The notes beneath the pieces were generated by a model that ran no database searches, had not been told where the DNA came from, and saw only the letters and a list, made by a program, of their open reading frames with translations. Below, in pieces: positions 12,695 through 24,160 of a stretch of DNA of 64,000 nt. Position numbers and translations under genes: made by a program. Positions within the stretch are counted from its first letter, which is position 1. The number at the start of each line of letters is the position of its first letter. The stretch comes from Spirometra erinaceieuropaei. Lineage: Eukaryota; Platyhelminthes; Cestoda; Diphyllobothriidea; Diphyllobothriidae. The stretch spans positions 505,397 through 569,396 of the forward strand of contig CACRXP010000300.1 of NCBI GenBank assembly GCA_902702965.1, read 5' to 3'.

Positions 12695-12775
12695 TGCCGT
12701 TCTATGATGATGGGTTCGAGTGTGAACCCAAAACACGTCAGCAAACAAAAATTCTCGTTTCATCGACTGCACTTC
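12695..12775 (+). ncRNA. Hammerhead-like motif, degenerate (12.7 kb)
   Basis: Matches the repeated motif gatgatgggttcgag ... aaaacacgtcag ... caaacaaaaattctcgttt, but the first core box is TATGATGA and the second is CAAAAC, so it is probably inactive. Confidence 0.35.
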
Positions 12776-12949
12776 CTCCATACAGCTAACTAGCACTACC
12801 ACATGTCGCCAGGTCGTCCATAACCATTTATCTTGAAGTTGCATTGCAATCCTAACCTTGTACAAAACCACTTTCAAAGTTTACATGCGACGTCCACTTC
12901 CTCATCCTCCTGTCTCCAGAACGCACGCATGCATTCAGTGGACTTTATA

Positions 12950-13260
12950 TCCTAATAGCGCCGTCATAAAACTTGTAGGGGCTCGAAACTCCGACCTCAT
13001 GACTTAGCGCTGCATTTCCTGCCGACTGAGCTATGGCGGCATGTCGAACACGAGGATATGCCCCCACTCCTGGTACTACATGTAGTCTCGCGCCAAGTTC
13101 CGGAGGAGTTCCTCTTCCCGTGTCCTAACCCCAATACTTGCGCTAACACTAACTCTAGCTCTCATGAACCTAGACCTAACCCTAGCCCTCCCAACTCCAA
13201 GCCTAACTCTAATCCCCCCTCTTCGAATTTAAAGCAAGGTCGCCTGTAATGAAGAGGAGG
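12950..13260 (-). repeat. tRNA-derived SINE-like unit plus telomere-like tail (copy 2)
   Basis: On the minus strand: CATAGCTCAGTCGGCAGGAA (box A) and GGTCGGAGTTTCGAGCCCC (box B) at 12983-13036, better preserved than copy 1. The CCCTAA-type tract occupies 13120-13220 and the unit ends gaatttaaagcaaggtcgcc. Confidence 0.7.
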
Positions 13261-13419
13261 GTCAGTCCGGATCGCTTCAACTCGACAGTTAAGCACATCT
13301 TTCAGTCTGAGACCTCTTCCTGCGGAATAAGAAAAATTGTATTCGTTACCACCACTGACGTTTAGTACAGGCTGTAATTTCCTGGTGATATGAGACATTT
13401 TTCCCCTACCTGATGTCGT

Positions 13420-13500
13420 CTCTGATGATGGCTTCGAGGGCAGCTTCGAAACACGTCAGGCGAACAAAATGTCTTGTTCCAGAGACCGCAGGTCCTCCTC
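13420..13500 (+). ncRNA. Hammerhead-like motif (13.4 kb)
   Basis: CTGATGA at 13422 is followed by TGGCTTCGAGGGCAGCTTC and GAAAC, then acgtcaggcgaacaaaatg. Both catalytic boxes are present, but helix II pairing is poor. It belongs to the same repeat as the motifs at 29.7, 49.9 and 59.6 kb. Confidence 0.4.
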
Positions 13501-13733
13501 CTCCGCCTCCTTAGAGAAGGAACCACCACATATCATCAAATTGTCTTTAAAAGTTCACCTTGGCCCTACATTGCAATACCAGCCATGTACAAATTCAGCC
13601 TCAATACTTTCATGCGGTGACCACTTCCTCATCTTCCTGTCTCCAAATTGTATACACGCATTCAGTGGGCCTCTTCTACTGATTTCACTACCTTAACTGT
13701 TACTCTCTTCCCTCGCTCTCCACCCCCTGTAAG

Positions 13734-14106
13734 CTCCTCGTTGCGAGGTCGGGGAATTTGGGCCAATCCGGCTGATTTTGCGTCCACACGAGGGACAGTT
13801 GGTGGGCAAGTCACCTTGGGCAATGACCAGTGAGGTGCCCGAGGCAGGCGGTCTGTCGGGACTCCTGACTATCGAACCCTGGCAGCTGCTCGTGGCACCT
13901 GGCGCTGAGGCTGTACTGACCGTCAAACTCAACGGACGCGCGGCGGCGGCGGCCGCCGTAACAGGCGATGTTCAGGTGAGGGCCTTCGCGCTGGGCTATC
14001 TCACCATCGAGGAGGACAACGCGGCTGGAACGCGAGTTCTGCGTCCTGAGGCCTTCATTTCGCCTCACCTGCGACTCACCCTGACCACGGGTCTACAACA
14101 ACCTAA
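13734..14106 (+). CDS. DLEC1-like gene, exon d (MSP/ASH domain)
   Basis: A pyrimidine-rich tract (13700-13729) leads to the acceptor tgtaag; the donor is gtacgt. The 373-bp exon encodes about 124 residues including GEFGPIRLILRP, LLTIEPWQLLVAPGAEAVLTV and FALGYLTIEED. The Pro-Trp-x-Leu-Leu-x-x-Pro-Gly segment followed by an alternating Val/Leu strand is the clearest MSP/ASH signature in the gene. A short Ala run follows (GCG/GCC repeat near 13940). The frame runs open past the donor to 14479, but that tail has no domain character and is intronic. Confidence 0.85.
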
Positions 14107-14941
14107 GTACGTCTGTTTGGCCACTGTGGCGGTTCTGACAAATGTTTTTTGCTTCCGAAACCCTGGAAAGGACTTACTGTGCGTGGTTGGCGCTTTATGT
14201 CTGAGTTATCCTACAAACTGTGGTCGAAGGATCATTTGTATGGTACTGTGCCTGACTTCTCTGGTCAAGAATAGTGATAGGTCAGTCAAAGCACAGGCTC
14301 CGAAAAATCGGAATCGTCCGAAAGGACGCCTGCCTACCGTGACACGGGGAATGCGTACAACGAAATTACGTTTTGGTAAATATCGGATGCGGTTAGTAAT
14401 AGAGGATAGTAGGTTTTGCTATGTCAGTTCGAGCTTTCTTAGTTATTCTAACCAGGGCGAATTTAGGTGGAAGACCTAGGGAGGACTTGCAGCAAAGCTA
14501 AATTATATGCGTGGGGCAAGAAAATGTTAACAGTTGTCTAACAAATTCAGCAGCGTTTTAGTACTCTTGCTTTACAAGCAGACGTATGCACTCCATCTGA
14601 CAATATTTAGAGTATTTTTTTGCTACCTGACTGGTTTCCGTGCCGAACTTTTTTTAACAACGAGCTTTCCTGTTAGTAAAGAATTACGTGTGGTGGATAC
14701 AGAACAGTGGACCGATGTAGACATTTCAGCAGGCACCGACTCCTTGGGGAGGTACAGGTAATCAAAGTTCATCCTGCTAACGAATGGCCGACCAAAACCT
14801 ATACCGAAAAACACCTATTTTCAAAAATATTTTAGGCAGCTCTCCATAGTTTTTGCTTACCCCACACATGTACATAACCCTCACCGCACCTATGTTGCAG
14901 TGTGCTAGACAGCCCTTCAGTGCCATGATGATGATGTTGAT

Positions 14942-15005
14942 GGGGGTGGTGGTGGTGGTGGTGGTGGTGGTGGTGGTGGTGGTGGTGGTGGTGGTGGTGG
15001 TGGTG
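14942..15005 (+). repeat. (GGT)n microsatellite
   Basis: About 20 uninterrupted GGT units in intron 4, ending 59 bp before exon e. Confidence 0.97.
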
Positions 15006-15063
15006 ACGCTGGTGGCTATAACTCTCATCACCAAAGTAATAATCATGTTTTTTACATGCACAG

Positions 15064-15625
15064 ACTTGATCTCGAATTCGTGGACGAAAACGGTTGCCAA
15101 ATGAACCTGGATGCAGGCGAAATGCTCACATCGGACCGCAAGACTAACTCCGCCTCACAGGAAATACAACTTCCCGCCTTTATGCACTCATTCTTAGTGA
15201 CAGAAACGGAAATACAGTCGGCTCTAGCAAGCACCAAAGGTGTGTGCAGCACCAGAACATCGCTTGCAGACGTTGGAAAAACGGAAATCGCCTTCCATCC
15301 GCTGGAGATCGCGCGCGGACCTCGCAGTCGCCTTGACACGAGACACCGCTCCTCGACGTCCAGCCCCGTGGAGGGGCCCCATTTGGCCGAGTGTCTAGTC
15401 TGTGTGCGTGGTCTCCGAATTACCAACCGGGGCTCGCTGGCACTTGGCGTTCAGGCCAATATTCAGGCGCCAAACTTCTTCCTTTTTGAGGATGGCACGC
15501 AAACCGGCCTTCCCCGGCTGAGCGATAATCGACATGTGCGCCTGATCATGACTGACCAATCGCGATGGCCTCGACTGAACCACCCATCCTGCGAATTCGT
15601 GCTGGAGCCAGGCTGCAAAAAATTG
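15064..15625 (+). CDS. DLEC1-like gene, exon e
   Basis: The acceptor is atgcacag, 59 bp after a (GGT)n microsatellite. The 562-bp exon opens LDLEFVDENGCQMNLDAGE and contains a polar, Ser/Arg-rich middle, then GLRITNRGSLALGVQANIQ and CEFVLEPGCKK. The Thr-Asn-Arg-Gly-Ser-Leu-Ala-Leu motif is the usual central strand of an ASH repeat. The donor gttagt at 15626 leaves phase 0, which fits the next exon; a gtgagt at 15633 does not. Confidence 0.85.
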
Positions 15626-15709
15626 GTTAGTAGTGAGTCTCTTTTTGTACCAAGGCCTCCTTTCATGTCTAGTTTCCCCAAGGCTTGCCTAGTCGATCAA
15701 TAATCTCGA

Positions 15710-16740
15710 CTTTAATTTGCACTGCCATAACTGGTCACTAGGCCAAAAGTTTTTGGCTTATTTTCGGCTAGTTAGACACATTCTTAAACGATCATCCACT
15801 CTAAAAATCCAGAAGTATATGCATGGAATTATGCACGTTTGCAAATCCGAATTTTAGGAATAAATTTATTTTTTGGAAATGAAATGCTTTTTCACACCCT
15901 GCCTCACCGCTTTTGTGCGGATCAAAAAATCGATTCTCAAGTCGGCGAATGTTAGTTTAGTAAGTTATTCACGTTTACACTGATACCTTCTAAAAGAAAA
16001 AAACAGGGTTATGCACTGGATAACGATGGGATGTTGGACTACCAAGTAGATGGCAACTACAAATACATACCCTTAAATTCAGTGTGTCTGTAAACGTCAC
16101 TCATTACTCATCGTTCCCATTGTTTGAGATTTCCTTTCCCTCCTGATTAATTGTACACTTTCCAGCGACGCCTTGTTCAAAGTCCGCAATTTTTTGAAAA
16201 TCGATTTTTGTTGATTTTGCAATTATCGTGTCCACTTTCTTTGCCAAATGACCGCGTGCGGTTAGACTTTTGACGAAAATGTATCTATTTTCCGTGTCTT
16301 CTTGCACTCCGTCCTGTGTGTTGCCCCACCCGTAAAACCCCTTCTTCCACCATTCAACGTATGACACAGCGCACAGGCTAGCTTAAGGTAGCTGGGTTCT
16401 AAACCCTATCTTTCCCATGCACCGAGATTGTCTAGGACAGTTATTGATATATGAAGTTGCCTAAATATAAAGCAAGGTTGATTTCTACCGAAATTTGTGA
16501 ATTTCAGCCCTAATGAAACCATTTGGAAACATATTATGCTGGAGAAAAAGGTTTTTCCGGAACATTTTAGGCTAGTGAATAAAACACGCAACGTTTAAGG
16601 TTCTCTGAGATTATCACAGAGATTTCAACCCTCGCGTTCTACGAATTACGACACATACTGAATTGTTTCATATTTCTTGGCTGAATTATACTACTTCCAT
16701 TTTTCACTGTTTCTGCAGACAGATTAAGTCAAAAATCAAT
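15710..16740. other. Intronic sequence, nothing recognised
   Basis: Start of the 7.7-kb intron between exons e and f. A minus-strand frame at 16104-16367 has no recognisable domain. Confidence 0.4.
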
Positions 16741-16749
16741 TTTCATGGA

Positions 16750-16835
16750 GGGCAGGTTCGGGTAAAGATTATGGGTAGGATTAAATTTAGGGTTAGGGTA
16801 AGTGTTGGGTTAAAGTTAGGACACGGAAATATTTG
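16750..16835. repeat. Telomere-like TTAGGG-type tract (reverse orientation)
   Basis: Contains gggtaggattaaatttagggttagggtaagtg variants; followed by ggacacggaaat, the reverse complement of the lead-in seen at the plus-orientation tracts. Confidence 0.7.
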
Positions 16836-17089
16836 CCCTTCCTGAAAATCTTGCTTAAGGCCATCCGAATTACCCGACGAAGGGGAGGGTCCTATTCCCT
16901 TGCCTCATCCTAAAACGGTTGCACAACTTTAGACTTCTTTTCATTGAGAAAAATGCCTGCTGAGCGTATCTTAGGGTGCAGGGGCCGGACCTCAATTTCT
17001 AACTGGTAGTCTTTTCCCCCTAAGTCTGCCAAGTTGTCATCTCGGACGCATTTTGAGGTCACGCGTCCAAGTGATCCACAGACGACAGT

Positions 17090-17540
17090 TCGACTGCGTT
17101 GTCTACGATGTTCACCGTGTGCTCCAAAGCAAGGTGGCGAAGCAGAGATGGTGGCTTGTGTGTGAATTAACCTATAGTGATAGCAGACTTCCACTGTGTC
17201 TACCACGCCCTCTCCTCCTCCCCCCAAACTGGGCCAGTGTCAAGACAGAGTCAAGAAGACCGAGACGGGCGAGGGCGCATGTGGATGGCACGATCGAGCC
17301 CGCACCTTGGTGCTCCACCCCACACCCCTTGGTCCACACAACAAATGACCAGCTTTTTGACCAACAATAAAGAGAATGGAGGCCGGCACGACTGAAGCCA
17401 CACCTAGGCGTGCCGCCAGACCCGGCTCGGATCCCAGGCAGTGGGAGTGCCATTAAGGTCATATTAAGAAGCAGCCATTGCAGCCTGACTATCAGACCAC
17501 CAGCCGGCCACTCTACACAAAAGCACAGCACTGGGCCGAC
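17090..17540 (+). repeat. GC-rich dispersed repeat (family X, copy 1)
   Basis: Carries the diagnostic segment gtcaagacagagtcaagaag, then ggatggcacgatcgagcccg, acaaatgaccagctttttg and ggctcggatccca. Related copies are at 44.38, 47.35 (minus) and 53.1 kb. The overlapping open frames on both strands are by-products of GC-rich sequence. Confidence 0.8.
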
Positions 17541-17785
17541 TGCGAGGTCCAAGGTATCCCGTCAGTTGGCAACCTTCCAGGCCATGGCTTTTAGCGCGTC
17601 AGATTCTCTATAGGGAGGAAAATGCCCTGAGTCGTCAACCTAACTCTCCCATCCAATACCCATGTCCCAGCCACTGTCCACGCCGGCCCGTTGACTGGTG
17701 CTAGGAATGGGCGCAGTGGCTGATATAGTCTAGTGTGACCTCGTTAATGTTAAATTTATATATATACATAAACATACATTATGTT

Positions 17786-18172
17786 ATTACCGACAAAGAC
17801 CAGGGAGATTGGACTGGTCATTTCTGGCTTATAAGCCGTCGTAAGCCAGTCGCGCCCAAACCCGAAGTGTGAAACACCTGAGGCTCGAACTCGCGACTTG
17901 TTAGTTAGAAGTCCAACGTCTCTAACCACTGAGCCACCGGCTCGTTGCTCTGTCAGTTGCGATCGTGAATATACAATGATAGAGGGGCGTTCTCCGATCT
18001 GTCTTGTGGAACTGGCTCGTTCCGTTGTGCCTTACGGGCTCTATCTCGAGCACAACCAGCACCCGCTCAGTGGCCGTGCGGCTGCTGGTTGGGCTCGAGA
18101 GCAAGCCCGTAAGGCACAACGGAACGAGTGAGTTCCGTAACAACGATCGGTGAGCGCCCCCTACCATAGTCT
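17786..18172. repeat. Foldback/SINE composite (copy 1)
   Basis: The left part (17786-17860) is the module accgacaaagaccagggaga ... aagccgtcgtaagcc. A minus-strand tRNA-like segment follows (17880-17945: gttagaagtccaacg, ctaaccactgagccac). The right part is a hairpin: ccgttgtgccttacgggctc (18020-18045) is repeated inverted near 18098-18122. It ends cggtgagcgccccctaccat. Confidence 0.8.
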
Positions 18173-18403
18173 AATGATCTTGCCTGCATGCGCCACATGC
18201 ATGACCTGGCCCCCTAAACACAAGCACCGCAATTCCACACAACGGGGTTTGAGCGGCGCACATCTCACATGCATGAGAGTGCCGTAGGTCATGTTGAGAA
18301 GAAGTCGTTTCAGCCTGGCTCTCAGCCCACCAATCCACCACTCCAAACATACACAGACGCACACACAACTGGACGGGCTGCGTGGATTGAGTTGGGGCGT
18401 CAG

Positions 18404-20420
18404 TCAGCAGCCTTCCAGCTTGACGCGCCGGGGTAGACTCAGGCTCGATCCACCCATGCAATAGGAGCCGTAAGGAGACCGAGTCGAGACGCACACTTCC
18501 CACTTGCGCAGTAGGGGACAACTGGATGTTTGTGACAAGTGATGCTGAGTTGCGAGAAGATGGTGCTTAGGGAGGATGTGATGGTGTGGTTCAGCCGGCG
18601 GTTGTCTACCACAGGTTTTCGTGGATACGCATATGGCCGAATAGGTCCATGCGGTGCATGGATGCGCGAGGACAGTGTGGATAGTGGAGGCGGATGCGAC
18701 GGGTGTAGGTTGATGCTTCAGACACTGGTTCACCGGTCTCTGTGCGATGGATTCACAAGTTACCGACCAGGGCGGTGCGTGAGGTGAAGGTGCGGGGACA
18801 GTTATGGACACGAGAAGTCGGTGGTGTCGGTGTCTGTTACGGATATGATGGTGGTGATGGACGCACTGAGCAACAGGGTGTGGGTGAGGCTGAGCGTGCT
18901 GGGTGTGCAGTGTGCAGCTGGTGACGGTGGGCGCACAGGGCGACGGAGTGAGGGAGGGGCTATGCATGGCGGGTGTGCTGGGTGTGTCGGGACTGCGGTC
19001 AATTCCGCTCTCAGGGATAGACATTTGGCTGAATAGGCGCATGAGATGCACGAATGTGCAAGGCGGGTGCATCGGACGTAGGTTGGTGTTCCACGCACTG
19101 GTTCGCCAGTCTCTGTGCAATGGATTCTTACGTGACCGACCAGACCGATGTGCGAGGTGAAGGTGCGATCGCAGTGAGTACAGGTGTAGTCCAGGTCCTC
19201 ACCTCTGGTGTCGGCGACTGTTGTGCGAGTGTTTATTGATGTGCATGGCAGACGCTACAACGGCAGACGTTGGGGCAGTGGAGGAGGAAGAGGAGGAAAA
19301 AGAAGAAGAAGTAGATGAAGAAGAAGAAGAAGAAGAGGAGAAGGGGAGGAGGAAGAGGAGGAGGAGGAGGAGGAGGAGGAGGGGAGAAGGATGGAGGTAG
19401 TGGTTCCGAATGGCGGTCAGAATTAGTTGGCTGAGTAGAGGACGAGGGAGAGGCTGACGAAGAGACGACGGTTAATGCAGTCCGAGTGCTGCGGTTGATC
19501 CGAAGGTGTGTAACAAGTGCAGTTGACGTCTGCAATGTCCGTTGACACCGAGTACACGTTGGAGGCGGTTGTGCGTTGGCCTCGCGAGGTGAACTCAGCT
19601 AAGAGTTGCGTTCTTCTTGTTTGTCTTTCGCGACAGCAATGTGGTTGGCCTCGTAGATCGCTCCGTCTGTCTGCACTGTCCACCTTCAGGTCGGCGAGCG
19701 ATGTCTTCCCAGTTGGTTGAGTTGATCTGCAGACGCTTGAGGGAGGACTTCAGAGTGTCCTTTTATCGACGGATTCGGCCTCCTTGGCGGCGGGAACCCG
19801 TAGCGACTTCTCCATAGAAGAGTTGTTTGGGTAGTCGCTCGTCGTCCATCCGCTCGAGGTTGCTACCCCAATGCAGCTGAAGTTGTCTCAGTATGGTGTA
19901 AATGCTGAGGATTCCCGTCCGCTCCAGTACGTTGGTTCGAGGATTCGGTCCTGCCACCTCAGCCTCAGTATCCGTGGGAGACAGCTGAGGTGGAAGTGGT
20001 TAAGTCTTCGCACCCGCTTCATATACACCGTCTAAGTCTCTGCTCCATACAGCAACGTCGGGAGGTTGACGGCCTTATAAATCTTCCGTTTCGTGCTGAG
20101 CTGAAGACCATGATGATTCCAAACTGTGTTTTGAAGACGACCAAAGGCTTGCCTGGCCTTGGAAATCCGGTCGGCCACTTCGTCATCGATTCTGGTGCTG
20201 TGAGGGGGAGGGTGCTGCCCAGATACGTGAAGTTGTCCACCACTTGCAGTTGGGTTCCGTTCACGCTGCTTTGCGGCGCATTGTGGGGAGCAGCTGTGTT
20301 AGTTGGCGGTTGGTGAACGACCACCGTTTTCTGCGTGCTGATGACCAGACCGAAGTTCGCGTAGGCAGCGTGGTTGATAAAAGCAAACGCTTCTGCCTTG
20401 TTGGCAGGCACCTTCCTTCT
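18404..20420 (-). mobile_element. RTE-like retrotransposon 3' half with C2H2 zinc fingers
   Basis: Reading from 20420 leftwards: a reverse-transcriptase C-terminal region with [21 protein letters not shown], then [17 protein letters not shown] and RMDDERLPKQLFYGE, and downstream C2H2-finger remnants (CTHCDRTFTS ... GLVGH, 19060-19200; a second run GLFGH-like near 18620). A purine-rich microsatellite (19268-19385) codes for a Ser/Pro/Phe low-complexity spacer. At least two frameshifts (near 20170 and 19960) and internal stops make it non-functional. A long remaining open frame is 18404-19120. The RT active-site region is missing (5' truncated). Confidence 0.85.
19268..19385 (+). repeat. Purine (GAG/GAA)n microsatellite
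   Basis: Imperfect GAG/GAA repeats within the RTE-like element. Confidence 0.9.
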
Positions 20421-20744
20421 TAATCTTTTTTTGCACCAGCCGTAAAACCAGAAATCATTCTAGACTGAATAGTATGCTGTTCAAACAAATTCCAGGGAGG
20501 ATAAGCTTTTGCCCTTCCTCGTCTCAACGACCCCAGCAAAAGTTAAAAAGTGGACTCTGGCAAATAGTAATTGTTAAGTAGGCTGATTTGTAGTCTTCCT
20601 ATCATATTCGACGAGGACCGGCATTTCCTGCTGAGACGGGCATGAGACTATTGACCTCCTTACTACAGGCGGCCTTGAGCTAAATTCCAAACATGAATTA
20701 TTCAAAATCTGCCAAAACATCCAAAAGGGGCATCTATATCTGTG

Positions 20745-20835
20745 TCCTAACTTTAACCCTACCATTAATCATAAGCCTCATAGCCCTAACCATAACCCTT
20801 ACCCTGACCCCCCCATCCTGGAATTTAGGGTAACG
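20745..20835. repeat. Telomere-like CCCTAA-type tract
   Basis: Lead-in ctgtgtcctaactttaac, then cataagcctcatagccctaac repeats, ending ggaatttagggtaa. Confidence 0.7.
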
Positions 20836-20989
20836 CCGCCCGCGATACCGGGGGGTTCATATTTCTATGTCCAATCGAAACGTCTACGCGTACAACACGC
20901 GTGCCGATCCCTAACCCCACGTGAACCAGGCTTCAGAGGATGGGTGTTCCAGATCACGCATTAGGCTACATCAAAACGAGTCGCTGTGG

Positions 20990-23046
20990 TCTTGCTTTCG
21001 TTCCAGAGGAAGATCTATCTATCCCCTTCAGTCGGAATTCCTTTATGTCCGATATAGAGTAGGTGGACTAACTCATTAAATGTCAACCGAGATTCCGCAT
21101 TACCTTTTCGTTTCGAAAAGATTAATTATGTAGGGATAAGAACTAGTCAGCCTGCAACATAATTCAGTTATCTCAGGATGCTGGCCTTCGAAAGAACTTC
21201 CTTCCGGCTGCATGCAAAATCCACACTTTGTAAAAAATTACAACTTAAGTAACAGGATTTTTTCTCATTGATTTTCGCCGCCTCTAAAAGTCCAATTATA
21301 TTTCATGGAAAGCATGCACTGAAAATATTTAATCTTTTGCTCATTCGGTAGAAAATTACGTCTTCTTTCGCCTTTATACGCGAAGGAAGGATATAATTTG
21401 TTTTTCAAAAACTTTTACAGTTCCCGAATAATTTTGAACCCGCTCTACCGTTACACTTGGATTCAGGGTTTCCAAACTACAAGCCGTATATTTTCCGCAT
21501 GCGGAAAACCACACATTTCTCTAAAGAACTAAAGGGAGACCATATGGGGTTCATAAAATTTGGCAGTGAATTTGATCCATACTGTTACATTTACAAGCCA
21601 CATTGGTAAATGCAGAGATATTGCGATTTGTGAACGGTCATTTCACGGTATTGAAAAATCCCACAGTAAGAAACATCTTTAAAACCGAATTATGTCCCTC
21701 TTTCGACTATCAAATTAGAAAACATAATTTTCTGCCGCATGAGCGAAAGAATGAATATTTTTATGCATATTTTCCACGAAATATAATTGGACTTTTAGAG
21801 AATCGAAAATCAATGAGAAAAATGCATGCTACTTAAGTAGTCATTTTTACGGTGTAGTTTTTGCATACAGCCGGACGGAAGTTCGTTCAAAAGTCGGCAT
21901 CCTGAGATGACTGAAACATTATTAGAATTATGTTTTCAGAATGACTAGTTCTACAACCCTACTTAATTAATCTTTTCGAAGCGAAAACGCGTTTCGGAAT
22001 TTCGGTTGACATTTCATGAGTTAGCCCTCCTGCTGTATAACGCGTCTTAGTAATTTAAAAGCATTTAATCTTTGTACCAGTGAAAAACAATTGTGCTAAA
22101 TCGGTGAGAGAAAAGTTGCCGCAAGTTACGCATCTCACCGGTCGTCGGTAATGCGATACCAGTTTAACTGTGTCGGGGTATGTCACGTGTGCTCCTAATG
22201 CGTGAGCAGCTCACTGACAGTGCAACAGGCGAGACGCAGACAGCTGTTTCGCGGGCGTTACCTATCATCAGTACGTCATAGGCTCCTAACCTAACTCCAA
22301 CAAAGTCTGAAAGTTGACTAGCAGTCTTGCTTGATCGAGATCCTAGACGGACACCTAGAAGTGCCTATTCGATTTTCAAGTCTTGCCCTTGCTCTCGGTC
22401 CCAGGATATTACATTCTGTCAGCGGGATTTCAAGGAAAAGAATTGCTAACTCTCTTGCTGAAGGTACTGTAGTAGATCGGAAACGAGCTATCGAACATGA
22501 AATATCAGCCGGCATTCACACTGAGCTTTCTTGCAAAAAGAAGAGTGTGAGGAGGTCTCCAATCTCAAATGAGTGGGCGCGTACCATAAGAGTCACGTTA
22601 AAAAGGAGCCATTGAATGCCGACTTTCTTTCCAAAGGAAGATCTATACGTTCCCTTCCCCGTTGTAAATACTCCACGTCACAACTATTAGTGCGCCTTTA
22701 CAATTTGAAAGTGGGTCTGGTTTCGTTTAAATTAGAACCGTAGGTGTCATATCGATGGGAGAAAAGTTACCCCAAACTATGCATCCTATCAGTCTTCAGT
22801 AATCCTACACCAGCTTAGAAGTGTCAGAATGGTGCTCTGGGCATTGGTCCTAAATTGACTTCAACAAAGTCTGGCCATCAGTCCCGCCTGATCGAGCTCG
22901 TAAGCCTGCATTTCCACCTGCTTGTTCAATTTCCGAGTCTCGTTCTGTTGGTTGTATTCTTTCACCGGAAATTCAGGGAAGAAACCATCGAAGAAGAAAT
23001 AGGAAAGGAATTCTTGTCGGACCGTCTTACAGACGAAGAAATCTGA
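20990..23046 (+). repeat. Diverged local tandem duplication, first unit split by MITE
   Basis: Landmarks recur in order: aggaagatctat (21007 and 22635), gagaaaagtt (22108 and 22760) and caaagtctg (22301 and 22865), followed by gatcgag-type sequence and Phe/Ser-coding stretches. Subtracting the MITE length gives a spacing near 652 bp for the first two landmarks; the third pair is about 564 bp apart, implying an indel. Open frames 22331-22615 and 22855-23046 fall here and are not recognised. Confidence 0.7.
21057..22035. mobile_element. Palindromic MITE, subfamily A copy 2 (979 bp)
   Basis: Left end GAGTAGGTGGACTAACTC and right end GAGTTAGCCCTCCTGCTG are inverted repeats, flanked by TA on both sides within TATA (21053-21056 and 22036-22039). 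The interior matches subfamily A copy 1 and is itself palindromic (gaagttcgttcaaaag vs cttcgaaagaacttcc). It interrupts one unit of the 21.0/22.6-kb duplication. Confidence 0.88.
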
Positions 23047-23357
23047 CTCAGACAAAACATAGTCGTCGTCTTGATAATGAAAGAAGAGGCGTCATTTAAT
23101 TGCAAAACTGTTGCCGGACGGCATTTCCTAACTTTAGTCATTGACTCTTCTGTTTTGCGATTCCCGGCTGAATATCGTTCCTCTGTTGTCTCTCAGAAAC
23201 GCCAAGGAAATCCCATTGGGTGACTGGCATTATGCGCGAATTTTATATTTTACTATTCTATGAAACCTTTGCAAGTGAAATTCTTTCTTGATAGGAGCTT
23301 TTATGTCTTAATAGAAGATCTGTCGACTTTTACCGCATTCGCGCTGTTTTTTGGCAG

Positions 23358-23447
23358 ATTCAGTTTGGATTCGTCTTCAACCGGAAGGATCTGACTGGGC
23401 TAGGAAGGGAAGCCGGAAATCAGAATGTCGATGCGCAAGAAAGCTTG
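23358..23447 (+). CDS. DLEC1-like gene, 90-bp exon f
   Basis: This small exon has a strong acceptor (cgctgttttttggcag) and a donor (ttg|gtaaac). It holds exactly 30 codons in phase 0-0, so it can be inserted between exons e and g without changing frame. The residues begin IQFGFVFNRKDLTGLG and end DAQESL. It was recognised from splice sites and phase, not from length. It could be an alternative (cassette) exon, since skipping it keeps frame. Confidence 0.65.
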
Positions 23448-23454
23448 GTAAACG

Positions 23455-24140
23455 CTACTTATTCTCCCTGCTACGTCGCTTACAAGTTTTTCATCCTGTT
23501 GATCTATATGCAAAAGTAAATGCGAAATTAAGGCATTACGTTTTTTCGAGGTACTTCATTTGATACGAGTGACTAGTCGATCCACCCTTTTCCGCTTTGC
23601 GTTCGATGAATTTCTGCTTTACTGTATGCCTTATTCGTCTTGGAGTTAATCTTATTGAATGCAGCGGCTGAACCCAAATTTACCGCTGAGCTCTGGGTGT
23701 CTGATTGGACAGCGCGTTGTTAGTTCTCACGTCGTTAAGATCATGCCACGAAGTACTCAGCCACATTCTACGGACGACATCCACTGCTTCCCTCCCCGAT
23801 GTCAGGCCAAAAGGAACTTACGTCAGATCTATGTCTGATCTACTAGTTGGAAATGATCATGTCAACAAGAGACCTCGAGAATTCCCCGAGCCTCTAGTTC
23901 GGTGTGTTTCTTACAAAAAAGTTGAGAGGTCCTATAGAAGTGCAATCAGTAGGATACTTCTGCTGGCATGAAACTTCGTGAAGACCTCGTCCTGGGCCAC
24001 TTCTCCCTTGTTACAGCATGCTTCTGTCGGTTTGAAGCCTTTGGTTGGAACTGTTTGCTCATTTTTACACAGGCGGCCTGTCTTCCTGAGCCACCATTTC
24101 GTACTTCACAACCTGCTTGGAGTTCCGACTGTAACCTTAA
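23455..24140. other. Intronic sequence between exons f and g
   Basis: No repeat or exon recognised. An open frame at 23705-23971 has no domain character. Confidence 0.4.
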
Positions 24141-24160
24141 CTTCCGAATTCTTCCTTTAG

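Noticed and set aside
14107..14479. Extension of exon d to the end of its open frame
   Set aside because: The donor at 14107 fits the phase of exon e, and the extra residues lack domain pattern.
14777..15104. Poly-Val and poly-Thr frames
   Set aside because: They arise from the (GGT)n tract; the real coding exon starts at 15064 in another frame context.
17172..17552. 126-codon minus frame over repeat family X
   Set aside because: Not kept in the other family X copies; GC-rich by-product.
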